Both the position numbers and the translations under genes were made by a program. From Enoplosus armatus (lineage: Eukaryota > Chordata > Actinopteri > Centrarchiformes > Enoplosidae), in NCBI RefSeq assembly GCF_043641665.1, contig NC_092180.1, forward strand, positions 1,954,501-2,018,500: a stretch of 64,000 bases of DNA, read 5' to 3'. Positions 1 to 49,500 of this stretch are shown here, in pieces. Every line of letters starts with the position of its first letter. Position 1 is the stretch's first letter. Under the pieces are notes generated by a model. That model was not told where the DNA came from. It was given only the letters and a program-made list of their open reading frames with translations, and searched no databases.

Positions 1-276
1 ATTTAAAGCGTAGTTTGACACACACGCCGTTTTCACAGCAGACATTTTGACTTGTTGTAGTAGGAAATGTTACTAATAACATTAGTTTTGTTTAGGTGTA
101 AATGGAATGCAGCCATCAGTAATGTTATTCAGTGTTTTCCTATAAAACTGAACTGTCATTGTTTCGTTCTCCTCTGACAGTATCTCATGTTCTGTGTGTC
201 CAGTCTCTGTATCGCCGCGGTTCACTTTGCTCTCTCTCTATAATCCTTTCCACCTCCGTCCTTCCTTGCTGTGCAG

Positions 277-36997
<36,721 letters not shown>

Positions 36998-37714
36998 GCC
37001 CCGAGGAGACGAGGGGGGGCGACGCGTGGAGTCAGAGCCGAGGAGAGGGAGGTGTTACCGACCACTTTTACCAATCTCTTCATCAGACATAATCTCAAGT
37101 CCTGGAACTGGGTACAAGTTTTGTCCAAGCTGATGCTGCCTCTTGCTGTTTTTGTCCTCTCTCATCCTCCGTCGCCCTCATCTCAGTGCTCCGGTCTTGT
37201 CCGCCCTCTTCCTCCTTCCCACCGCCCCGAGCATCAGGGGGTCACGGGATGTCGGGCGGAACTGCAGGGGGAGAGAGAAGAGAATAGCTGCTATGTCACA
37301 TCAAGGAGAGAGAAAGCAGAGGAGGCCAGTAGGAAGGACTGACCAGAAAACTAAACCCTCTGGAACAGTGTGTACTCCAACACTGGGAAACAATACTGGA
37401 GGTTTATTTCACATACAGACTCGTGCTCACCCAACTGCTTTGGAATACTGAAGACTTTTTCCATACACCCGGTGTGGGTGCATGACAAACCAGCTGAGCT
37501 GGTCGTTGCTCCTTTTCTATCTTTGCTAGAGTTTGTTCAGAGAATAATATTTCTTCACTAGAGTCCTACCGGAGTTATATTTCTGGGTGCATCTAAGGTT
37601 GTAGAGAAAAATTTGAGATAGACTCCATTTTTTTTGCTTTTCACCTGTTTGTGTCAAAATAAGAACATTAGCTGACATGTTAAAACAAATACTAAACCAT
37701 ATCTCATGTCCATG

Positions 37715-37763
37715 CACACACGCACACACGCACACACACACGCACACACACACACACACACAC
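37715..37763. repeat. (CA)n microsatellite in SHANK2 3' UTR
   Basis: CA units with a few acgc interruptions. Complementary to the (TG)n tract 360 bp downstream. Confidence 0.95.
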
Positions 37764-38124
37764 TTTATGCACAGTGCCACACACACCGACAAAAGAGAAA
37801 ACACACTGTCTTCACGGACAAACACACTCTCAGCATGTATACACACACCGATACTGCGATGGCCTTCTTCTCCTGAGAGAGAGCAAAGCGTGGAGAGAGG
37901 TGGTCACCAGAGGAGGAGCTCCGCTGTAGCAGGGGCCCCCGGGGCCCCTCGCCAGTCTACACCCGCCCGGTGTCCACCTCATCAAACAAGGAAGACCGAG
38001 GCAAGGACACGAGGTACAAGACGGACAGACAATGTTGGACCAGAGAAATTCTCACCTTGAAACGGTTTCACCAGCTTGTCTGTCTGCAAAGGGCGTCCTT
38101 GTCCTTCTTGGCTTTTCCTTCTAG

Positions 38125-38125
<1 letters not shown>

Positions 38126-38178
<53 letters not shown>

Positions 38179-38200
38179 GTGTGTGAGCGTGTGCGTGTGT
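38126..38200. repeat. (TG)n microsatellite in SHANK2 3' UTR
   Basis: TG units with gcgtg and gagcg interruptions at the 3' side. Confidence 0.95.
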
Positions 38201-38439
38201 CAATGGTTGACCCAAAATATCATTATGGCCAGTTTAGCTGTTTCCATGGATCCGCTATATAGGCCAGAGTATAGAATAACTAGAGCTGTTCTTTTGTACT
38301 TTACTTTTCTTCATTCTGTCGAATCTCCTTCCACTTCAGCGCGAGCAGGTCAACACTACAGTGATGCTAACGTATCCAACACCCTGTGTGTACGTGGTAG
38401 AAGTTGAGGTTTTTTAGAGAGACCATTTCAGGATATGTT

Positions 38440-39165
38440 TAAAGGAATAGTTCAACATTTGGGGAAATGAGCTTATTGGCTTTCTAGCTGCGAGTTAGAT
38501 GAAAAGATCGATACCATTCTCATGTACACTAAATATGAAGCTGGAGCTGGGAGATTAGCTTAGCATAAAGCCTGGAGGCAGGGGAAACAGCTAGCCTGCC
38601 AGCAGCTTTGATGATAGGAGGTGAAGATATTCAAGGTCCCCAGAGGATGAAGCCCAGTGAGCTCCTGACCTCTCCTCTAGCGCCACCCTGAGGTTGACAT
38701 TTGTAGTTTTGAGTGAAATATCTCGACATCTATTGGATGGATTGCTATGAAATTTGATTCGTGTCCCCCTCAGGATGAAACGTAGTAACTTCTCCTCTCG
38801 CACCATCATCAGGTTCAATTTGTCTTTATAACAAAATATCTGTTAAACTAATGACATTCCCGTCAGCCTCAGCTGTACTTTGTGTTTAGTGCTAATTAGC
38901 AAATGTTAGCATGCTAAACTAAGATGGTGAGCCAGCTGAATGCCATCAGCATGTTAGCATTGTTATTAGGAGCTTGTTAGCATGCTGATATTAGCCTTCA
39001 GCACAAAGCATGGCTGTAGACTCTGTAGACAGAGCCAGCCTAGCTGCTTCCGGTCTTAATGCTAAGCTAAACTAATTGTCTCCTGGCTTTAGCTCCATAT
39101 TTACATGAGTGGTATCAATTTTCTCATCAAACTCTCAGCAAGAAAATGAATATGTGTATCTCTTG
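38440..39165. mobile_element. Composite element with long terminal inverted repeats
   Basis: The left arm (about 38440-38600) and right arm (about 39030-39165) are imperfect inverted copies: left gagttagatgaaaagatcga, tacc, aaatatgaagctgg, agcttagcataaag, aacagctagcctg; right, read in reverse complement, gagagtttgatgagaaaatt, gatacc, aaatatggagct, agcttagcattaag, gcagctaggctgg. The core (38629-39025) is a ttagcatgctaa-type repeat with tctattggatggattgctat. It looks like a non-autonomous DNA element with long inverted ends. No transposase is present. Confidence 0.75.
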
Positions 39166-41700
39166 ATAGCATTTTATTGAATTTGAATGCAGTGTCAAAT
39201 CCTTTTGGTGCCCTTTTTTAGCTTTCACCTACTTATAATAACACCAGTTATGAACAACCTAAAGTTGAACAACTAAACTCACAGGTTGATATTTAAAGAG
39301 CTAAAACTCAAGTTTTACCAGAGAAATTACATATTTTCTATTTCGCTAAATGACTACCTGAACATTTTGTACATTGTTCTTTGTTAATAAAAGAAGAGCG
39401 AGGAGTTTAAAAGACTCCATGAGAGATTAGTTAGCATTAAGCTAACTCAAGCTAAAATCCATCCAGATCCAAAAAGAACCAAACGGCATCCCAAACTTGA
39501 AAAGCTGTCTAGAGGTACAACTCTGTGATTTGGAACACAGTCAAAGGGAAAGTACTGTTTTAGACCGAAACAGCCTTCAGTAGTGTGACTTCTGTACGTA
39601 AAGAAGGCCGGAGACGCAGCGCTGCATTAACAAAGCTGTTGCAGACGACACTGGCAGCCGCAACAGAATCAGACCATTTGTCTTTGAAGAAAAACAAGAT
39701 TTTGTCTTGTAATTGTTCGTATCAGCAGGTCAAAGCTCGACGAACCGCTGGCTTTCAGAGCAGATGGAGAATCCGTGGCTTCAGGGTTTAATGTTGAATT
39801 ACGTGTTCACGTAAGTCCTCATGCCTCGTCCTGCCCTCTAACCACTGTGCAGAAAACAAAAGGAAGCAGAGAATGACCTGACAAAGCCGGCAGATGTTCA
39901 TCAGCGTGAGCCCTGTATGAGATTAGAAAGGGATAGAAACCATTTCTGATCTGTTGCAGATGAACTTCAGTGTCTGTAGCTCGACTGGACAATGAGCTGC
40001 TCCAAGTCCTGTATTGTTAGATGGAGACGGGATTTCAACTTTGTTATAAGGGTCCAATTAAAAACTAAATCAGCATTTATAAAAGCTGGAAATGTGTATG
40101 TGTTGGCTAGCAGTGATTACAGGCTGGTCAGAAGTAGAAGTGCAGTATGTGTTGAAATGTGTGTATATAAGAGTGTTTAACAGGATAAAAATGTCTATTT
40201 GATTATATGTATAGCTCTATTAAAAGGTTTAGAGTAAAAAAAGAAATTCTATGAAGGTTGATTTATAGTTGCCAGAGCTGACCTGAGGACCAGCGCAGTG
40301 GTCTCATCGCCGCCCCATCATCCTGCAGAGGATGCCTTAAATAGCTCACTGTTCCCCTCCTCCACCACCTGCACCACTGTCGGTTGTAGAGCTCTATAAA
40401 GAAGAAGAGCTTGTGTTTTATCTCAAAGTAGATTCTTTCAGAGCGCACCTCACGTGTGGTTTGATATGTGCTCGGCAGTAACCCAACGTCTGGAGATGTA
40501 TATCGTTTTAAGAGCAAGTTCACCCTCATTTGGTTTCATGTCACACTCCGCAGCTTCATGCAGGTGCAGCTTTTCAGGAGACAAATGAAACATACACAAG
40601 CTCTGTGTTCTGTGAACATTAGCACGGGACGATGCTACTATAATCCTGTTACTTATTTTAAAACAACAGCGACGTGTCGGAGGGGTCGAAAAGCACAGTA
40701 TTTTTAAAGATTTGTATAGAGTTCTATGAAATTTTATAGAGGTTATCTGAACAAAACCTGTTCAACACTGACGCGTGGATTGCCAAAAACAGAAATACTA
40801 TATCGATAAAGGCGCGGACATGATTAGACTTATGGGTTATGTAAGAAGCAATATTTATTCTGAATGAATCTCCTTGGTTGTGTTTTCTTTTCCCATTTTA
40901 AAGTTACATATCATGATGCGATCACTTGTCAGTTTTAATGAAGTGTTGCCTAAAGTAGATGCGCTCTCTACTGCCGTAGTAGACTTAAGATATTTTGGCC
41001 AATCAAGTGACCACAAAACCCAGGTATCTTCTGAAGACCACCATCTGCCTGACTAGACTCCTCTCATCTTCCGAAATCCCCTGAGTGTGTGTATAAAAAA
41101 GAGCAAAATCTGTAAAAACGTATTAAAAAAATAACCGCAGGCCATCTTGGTAGGAAACTATATGAAACCTATATATATGTATACATACATAAATCCACCA
41201 AAAAGATTAGCGGTGGCTGTTGATTCCTCTGTGTGGATCAACGGGTCACTAAGCAGTTTTCTCTGTGGAAATGTAGAGCTGAGTAGATGTAGGAATCTTT
41301 AATTAAAGAGCATCACCAGGCCATGTTTAGGACAGGCATGGCTCACTGACCCACTTCCACCCCCCTTCAGAACACTGCTCCCACCTTTATCATTGTCCAA
41401 CATTTGGGTAACTGTTTCTTTTTTTTCTTTCTTTCTTAATTAATTAATTTTTTTTTTTCATTAATAGAGTTTATTCTTTGATTAAGTCTTCATAGAGGCT
41501 AAGATGTTTTCAGTAATTTGTGCAAAGACTTGTGTTCATGTTTTCTATGTTGCTGTAATTTTGTGCTACTAAATCATCATAGAGTCAACTAATTACTGAA
41601 ACGAAAAGAGAGAGAATTTTCCTGTAACTGCACTCTTCCTTCCCCCTGCCCCCTCAAATCCTCAAGACTTCTTGTATGGCAACCAAAATTCACTGTAAGA

Positions 41701-41706
41701 AATAAA
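41701..41706 (+). terminator. Probable SHANK2 polyadenylation signal
   Basis: Canonical aataaa, the last one before the gene-free spacer. GT/T-rich sequence (actagtgtcgtatccctct) follows within 30 bp. Confidence 0.5.
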
Positions 41707-41725
41707 TATAATATTGCACTAGTGT

Positions 41726-43570
41726 CGTATCCCTCTCAGTCTGTACGTTCGCTGGGTGGATCAAAATCAACGTTGTCACAACAACTTGTTTTAAGTGAAC
41801 AAAGACGAAACCAAGACCACCTGAGTGAAGGCTTCATTCATACTGACTGAATTTGGGGGTTTTAAAGATTTCCATTGTGCTTTTTCTTGGGGTTATGTTG
41901 AACATATGGAGTGTGCCACCAGAATAATCACAGACTTTGACTGTTAAATTATATATAATATGTTGTTTATTTATACAGCGTGGTTCACTCTGTTAGTCAT
42001 TATAATCATTTAATACATATATTTTTAAGATTAACACAATGCATCATAAACCGAAAAGTCAAAAGATGAAAAACATCTTTGAAGTTGCAAATGAATAGTT
42101 ATACTATTCATTATACGATTTCCTCATTTGTAAAAGATGTCTGCTCGGCCAACTGACCCGGTATAAATAAAGGTTGAATACATAATGAATAAAAAGTGAA
42201 AGGAGGATTTAATGAGTTCTTTCTATCATATTCAGTCATGATAGAACATTTACAGTCTCCAGTTAATGATCAGTGCAGTTTAAAGGTGGCTCTCTTTAAA
42301 TGAAAGATGTGTTAACGGCGTGCCTCTTCAAGTTAAACAAAGTCTCACTGACAGAGAAGCAACAGGAGCTCTGATTGGCTCCTGCAGACACATGACAGCT
42401 GGCCAGTCAGTGGACCTCATTTCATTTTGGCGTCTCGCTGCTCGCATGTCTTCAAAGCATTAAAGGAAACAGAATAGTTCATTGTCGAACTTGTATTCTG
42501 ATTTTACTTTCAGTGCTGTGATGCATCATTTGTAAGTCATTGGAACTATTTTTTCTGTTGAAAGTCGTTCCAATATTTCAACACAGGAGTACCACAAAAT
42601 ATATTCCATTCACCTCCATTTAACTGGAGTCCTGGAGACAGAAATCTCAAAACCTGGACAAGTAAGACGAAAACCATCTGCATGGACACCATTACAGATA
42701 CACGAGGAAAACAAATGTCATGTTTTTGATATTTTGATGAACCATGAACAACTCCTTTCACCTGTCTGTATTTATCTATCAACACCTCCTACAGAAGAAG
42801 CCAACAGTCTGAAGGTGAGGAAGATGTAGACGGAGGAAGACCTCAACATTTCCTGTCTCTCCAGTCTTATCAGGGATATTTTATATCAAAGACGTGAAAC
42901 AACATCCAGCAAAACAAGCATGTGCTGTCTATCTAATTAAAAGTTTACACCCAGTTCAAGTTTATTTAGGCACAAGCAGGGCGGCTCAGGTGTCAGGTGA
43001 CACTCTCACCTGTGCGGACGTGTAGCCCCGCCTCACTACTCTGACACAGGTATGTGCAGAGTAGTTTGTCCACCAGGGGGCGCTGACAGCTTCTGTTCCC
43101 GCAGTAAGACGTCCTGCTCGGCACGCTTCATTTAGCATTTTAGTCCTGTAGCTGGTCAAAGTGGAGATGATTTAAAGTGCTTTAGGAACTTTAATCTCTA
43201 ACAATGAATCATATTTGCTAAATTGATCATACTGTTTGTATTCAATGTAAAATCTGAACCTGCAAAGTAACGAGAATCTATAGCTGTACGTTTCATTCTT
43301 AAAAGTAGTGGAGTAGAAGTATAAAGCAGCATAATACTCATTTTGTAGTACATGTAGTAAATGTACATGTTTCATGTTGCTGCAGCGCTTATTTTAATTT
43401 TCACAAGAAAGAAAGAACAAAAAAAAAGTAAATGTTAATGTCAATTATTGAGCTTCTCTGTTTGGCAAAAGAAAAATCAGCACAACAACAACCTCCTCGT
43501 TGTTTCTGGAGAGAAAATGTCAAACAGTCAAATAAATGATGCTGGAGGATATTAAAATAATAACGACCCA
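41726..43570. other. Convergent intergenic spacer between SHANK2 and CTTN
   Basis: AT-rich, no open frame with recognisable similarity. A short gtataaataaaggttgaata near 42160 resembles the 3' end of old teleost retroposons. The two genes end tail to tail here. Confidence 0.6.
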
Positions 43571-46500
43571 GAACAAGTTTATAATTCATAGTTTATTTAT
43601 TGAAACTAAAAAAAAAGAAAAAAAAAAAAGATCAGGCAGGTAATGATGCGACTCAAGCAAACAGAGGTACAGATAAAAACAATGCATTTAAAAAGGTCAC
43701 TTTTTTTTTTATTATAAAACCCCGACGGTGAATTCAATGAAAGCCCTCACACACACATTCCTGTTTAAGCTACACGACTGCGATCCACAGACGAGCCGTC
43801 TGTTAGAAATAATTAGTGTTTGGAGAATAAACCTGAACAACGTGTCGACGGGCCGTCTGCAGCGTGCGAGGTCATGATGTCGCCACGCCTCACATGTGCA
43901 TATCAACATATTTTGACACGAAAACAAACCCCGAGCGTTCAGGCAGCAAGACACATTAACACAAGTCTCGTCCACGTCCAAAGACAACCACAGTGACAGG
44001 GAACAAAAATATGTTTTCAAATCTAGTATTTCTCAAAGCATCATAAGTCATGATCTCTCTGTACATGATTCTAAGCATCATATCAACAATTAACCAGTAC
44101 AATGTGTGAAGATGATTCAAATAATACTATGAGCTGTAGTGTTTGTTTAGCTTTAGCTCGTCTCTGACATTACGGCCCCGTTACTCTGTGAACACTTCCA
44201 ACATCAGTAGAGGAGGAGACCTCATTCTGGATCATTTATAAATCACCCCAACGTATTCGTACAACACGAAGCTTCCTTTTCCTTTTCCAGGAAGTGCAGC
44301 TTCTATCTGGAGGGGAACACAGCACGCTTTACGCAGACAGAGCAAGAAGCAAAGGGCTTTATCAGCTTTTTGGTCCACACTCGATGTACTGGACAGTATA
44401 TGTAGTCATCAATATACATTATAATCCAAAGCGGAGGATCGTTTTCCACTTTTAACTGCTTCTGCTTACATTAAGGTTGAGCTACTACACAGTGAGCACC
44501 CTGAGCCTCGTGCACAAGACTCATTTGAGACATTTCAAGCTCATTGCTGTCTTTACTCTGGTCTTTGGTCAGACTACAATTCCTCTCTAATGTGAAGAAG
44601 CAACGACACCTGATGTGATCAATGTGAAGCTGAAGTCTTAATTCTGTATCTGGGGGGGGGGGGAAGCTTCAAAATGCAGCTTCTGGCTGCCGAACAGCCA
44701 CGCTGCAGTTTGTAGCTTTAAGTGTTACAAAGCAGAAGTGCAGAGCAAAGCTTTGTGCCTTTTTAAGCCCAGATAATGCCTTCTATATATTCTATAAGAT
44801 AAGTCTTCCTCCCTGTCTTCTGCTGCACGGAGAGAAACAAAGCGATCTGAAGATGGAACGGGAAGAGGAGGGATGGAAAAAGGAGCGAAAGAAAGCCGGC
44901 TATGAGACGTGAGGATGTCTCGCACAGCGTCGAAGCACTAAGATGAGGTGAGGAGAGAAAAGACCAAAGAGTGGGAGGGACCGGGGAGTTGAACATGTCT
45001 CCTTCCTCTTCTCTGCACAAGGACAGGGACACGGGCTCGTCTCGGCGGGCGTCATCATTGCCGGACCTCCACGTAGTTGGCCGGGAAGAGGCCGTAGGCA
45101 CCTCTGCACACGCCTCGCCACCAGCCCTCGTCGATCATCTCGATGTTGGTGATGATGTCATCGGGGTCGAAGGATATCTCGTCGTCGCCGGCTGAAACGG
45201 CAGAAAACAGATCGATGACGAAGGAGCTCTAATTAATCAATCAATCAGGTAATCTATTATTTTGATAATCGATTATCCATTTCAGTCATTTATCAAGCAG
45301 AACTCAGTGGTTCATCATCTCAACCGAAGATGTGCTGCCGTTCTTTGTTGTTCCTCTGTGATAATGAACTGATTATCTTTGGGTTGTTCACTGTCGGTTG
45401 GTCAAAACTATTTAAAGAAATCTCAGTTTGCAACTTTGCATCTTATAGACGGAAGCATTCATTGATCATGAAAATAATCTTGGGTTGCAGCTCTCCTGAG
45501 TTGTGCCGTGTTGACTGTAGGGCTGCAACTGACAATCATTTTCATCACGTCCAACACTGTCTGGCTCTCCGTTAAAAGGTGAACAGTGTTAAAGTTCAAC
45601 TCTACCCAAAGCAAACGCCTGGATTTACTTTGCCACTGACTCTGGAGATTCTCCCGTCGGTGTCTCACCTGCTTGGTAGTCGTACAGGGCCACCGCCGTC
45701 ACCCCGAGGTCCTCGCTGTACTCGTATTGCTGGCCGTCTGGAAAAGGGTGATGGTTCGTTAGTCCAAGTAAAGAGACTTCAGACTGACTGCAGGAGATAC
45801 AGGAGGCCTCTGGCTACATGAAGTCATTTATCTTACAGATCATTGGCTCCTTCAATTCTAAGAGACTTTTTCTCTTATAAAAAGGTGTTTTTCTTAAATG
45901 TTGTGTCTCGTATTTTACCTCTTGGAGTATTGATACTGTCAGTGTTGTTGTGATGTTGCCGTTTGTGTTGAAACTGATTGTAGGATCATTGTGGGGGACG
46001 TAGTTTGTAGTAACGTTGAACTGTGTTGTGTTATACTGACAGGTGTTTCTATTATTTTGTCCATATCAATATCAATGAGGGTCGGTATGTTTTAATATTT
46101 TAAAAACCTCTTACAATAGCAATAACTGTCCAGCTGAAATTATTAATTGACTGACAGAAAAAAATAAAAAATAAAATAAAACTTTGATAAGCGATTCATC
46201 CTAACAAGTTATGTATGAAGCATTTGAATCAAATAAAACATTTGACTGTTTGCGTATGAAATCCAGACAACAACACCTCACCTCCTGCTTGAGTCTCCTC
46301 GGGGTTCTGGTAGAGATCCTGGTCCTGATCCTGCGGTGCGTCCTGGCTCTGTGGCTCCGCCTCATACAGCTGCTCTCCGTTCTCAGCAGCAGCATCGTGG
46401 GACGGTTCCTCCGTCTTCTAACAAGGCAAACATAATCCGTTAAAGTGAGATCTCCTTCTGCAGAGTGCTGCTACATGTTGTAACACGACGTCATTAGTTA

Positions 46501-49500
46501 GTAGCTTACTTCTACTACAGACAGTAGGACATGAACTCCCACTGTGAAGCTACAAAGGCCACAACATGCACCTTCCTCGACAGGCTCTATTCTACATTAA
46601 CAAGATGAACCAGCCGTGTTTCAAACAAGGCATCTGTGGAGGCTCCTTTTCATCCATTCTTCACTTGCAATATTCAAAAAGGTCAAAGTCTTGTTTACTT
46701 AATATTTGTGCGTCTCACCTGAAAAGTTGCACTTTGCCACAGCACAGAGACAAACTGTAGAAACCACCATGACTCACCTGGTATGTCGGGGCAGCAGCTG
46801 GCTGGACTGGTGGAGTCGGGCTGGGGGTGGGACTGGGACTTGCAGCAGGGACAGGAGAGGGGGCCTTGGCGGTCTCTTCGATTTTGCGGCGCGCCTCCTC
46901 TTGCTCCTGCTTCTCCTTGGCCTGACGACGTGCTCGCTCCTCCTCGGCCCTCTTTCTGTCCTCCTCCTCCTTCTGCTTGGCGATGTTTTCGAAGCGGGCC
47001 TTGATGCTTCCTGTGCTGCTGCCGGCTGCCGAGAGGAAAACACAGAGCGAAGAAGTGACGTGACGAGCTCACGCGCCGCCTGAAGCTCCTACTCAAACAC
47101 AGCCCACGGTAACGAATGCTCACCGGCCTCCACAGGTTTGGTTTTCTGGTACGATGGGCTCGGCTTCTCCACTTCATCAAAGGTCCCTGCACTCTGTCGA
47201 CCAGAGGGATAAAGGTGTGAGACGGAGCTCTACACACTTAATACACAAAAACACACAACACACTTACCTTATCCATCCGGTCATTCTGGACTCCAAATTT
47301 CCCTCCAAATCCTTTCGAATAATCTGGTAACAAACAGGAGACACGTCAGGGTCAGTTTCTGTTTACATTAATGACTCAACCGCAGTCGGCATCACCAGAA
47401 CTCGTTTTCCAGAGCAGACCATAAACAACTACGGGACTATTTGGTTTCTCTTAGTCTCTTCAGGGTACTTCACTACGGCATTAGAGCCTTCTCTGGTCTG
47501 CTGAAGTTCAGATGAAGCAGACTGCGGTTGGTTTCACAGAAACCGACAAACAGAAGAACTGCTGGGATCAGAGGACGGGCTGATGAGCTCATGCAAACCT
47601 GTAGAGAGGAGAAATAAAAACAAACTGAAGGCAGACAGCTGATCTTAATGTAAGCCAGACAGTTGAGCTCAGTCTCTGCAGTGAACATCAGCCATGTGTC
47701 TGCACAGCAGGAGGCACTGTGGCCGCACCACTTCATGCACAAAATGAATGCATAAGCAAACAAACAGCGTCATGGCATTGCTAGAGACAGCGGAGGGGGA
47801 GGGGGGTGATCGAGGGGGTGGAGGGGCCGAGGTGATATACAGTCGCGGATGGATACTGTGACTACACACCACATTAACCTCATTACTGTAGTAATGTGCT
47901 GGTCATGCCACAGGAGCACCTCTACAGTTCTACGTCTAACTTTGGTTTTGTAGGATATTTATATTCAGCTGCGTGCTGACTGACATCACCTGGCCCAAAA
48001 TGAAGTCTGGTCATTCCAGTTGAGTGCTGGTGATAAAAAAAACAAATAAAACAACAATAGCAGCAAAAAGAAGACTAGGATCAGACATTTGCTTCACCTG
48101 AGCAGCACGGACGCGACACCAACAACTGCTTCACAGGAAAATACAAATATTAACTACTGACTTCACGTCACTCAGAGATGGACAGCCATCGTCAGACACA
48201 GCATCTTAACTGTGTGGTTAGACTGTAGCTAAAGGAAGCAGAATAAGTCCATGTTCCCACTCTGCCCTGATGACATGTAGACGTTTTATCATATTTATCA
48301 TGTTGTTATTATATTATGCGTTTATAGTGCTCAGAAAAGATGAAACATTTACAATTCCACTCATCAGCTGATGAACTTTGGTAGAAAATGGAAAATCGTT
48401 TCCTTTCACCTCCGTGTGTTTTCGGTAATTTGGGTGAGCAGACTGAGCAAACTGAGCTGATCTACAATGTTCCTGTTAATCGGTTGGTGCTGCAGAGGTG
48501 GCGGGGCGTGTAACAGGGAGGGGGTTGAGGGGCCGGGGGTCGTGGAGGTTATCTGACACAAAGGGTGCATCTGTCAGGAAAGAAAGGTGTGTCCGTCACT
48601 CAAAAGAAAACAGCCGTTACTGAGGATGAGGAGGTGCGAAGGACAGAGTATCAAGCTCGGAGCAAGTGGTGTTTTTTTTTTTCTGGAGAAGGGTGGGTAA
48701 GGATCAGGAGAGGGGGTTTGGGATGGGAGGTGGGGTAGGGTGTTGTGTTCAGGGGAGTATCTGTGCCTTTCTGGGACTCGTGCTTGGCCAGGTTCTCCTT
48801 GTGCTCATAGCCCAGGGCACACTGGTCCTGCCTCTCCACCTCTACCCCATACTGCCCTCCAAACCCACGCTTATAGTCTGCAACATAACACACACACACA
48901 CGGACAGACAAACACACACATATATATATATATCCACACACACATATAAATAGACAAACATAGAGACAATGGCACACTGGGCAGGCCTTTCAGGATTCAT
49001 AAACTCTCGGTGGCACGAAGGAGACACATCATGGTTTTAAAAGAGGACATTTTGGGGGAAAACCTTTAAAATGTTCGTTCTGCTTCACATGATGTTGGTG
49101 AGAAATTCCTGCGATTAAAATCACTGCAGAGCTCTTTCTAAACATGGTCACAGCTCCTCAGCAGGTCGGCTTCCTGGCTCCTCCTGTGTGGACGCTGGTC
49201 TGTGCAGACACTCACTTCCTCTCCTCACAACATGAATCCTTCCTTCCTCTGTACCTGGTTTCTATTTCTGGCTCATTTCTTTACCGGCCCCCCCGTCATG
49301 CTTGTGACATTTAGTGACTGGCTGCTTTTCTGTGGATGCGTGGTCTTTCAAACGAGGTCGGTCGACACAATGTCAACCACGCTGAAAATGCCAAGTTGTA
49401 CATATTTTTAGAGCATAAGTGCAGCTATATAAAAAAAAGCTATATAAAAGTGTAAGTACACATCACATGAACTAGAATTTAAACTTTGTATGATTTAGTC

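Larger units (their letters stand above)
36998..41725 (+). other. shank2: SHANK2 3' UTR (inferred end)
   Basis: No open frame of note follows the stop. The first good polyadenylation signal in a plausible setting is aataaa at 41701-41706. The UTR includes a (CA)n tract (37715-37763), a (TG)n tract (38126-38200) and a composite inverted-repeat element (38440-39165). Earlier signals, such as ttaataaaag near 39385, could give shorter forms. The end is an inference. Confidence 0.55.

Noticed and set aside
42155..42190. gtataaataaaggttgaata as the SHANK2 polyadenylation signal
   Set aside because: It resembles the tail of an old retroposon and lies beyond the better signal at 41701; it remains a possible secondary site.
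48755..48766. GC donor as a sequencing error
   Set aside because: Cannot be excluded, but the surrounding sequence is clean and unique and GC donors are an accepted class, so it is kept as a finding.
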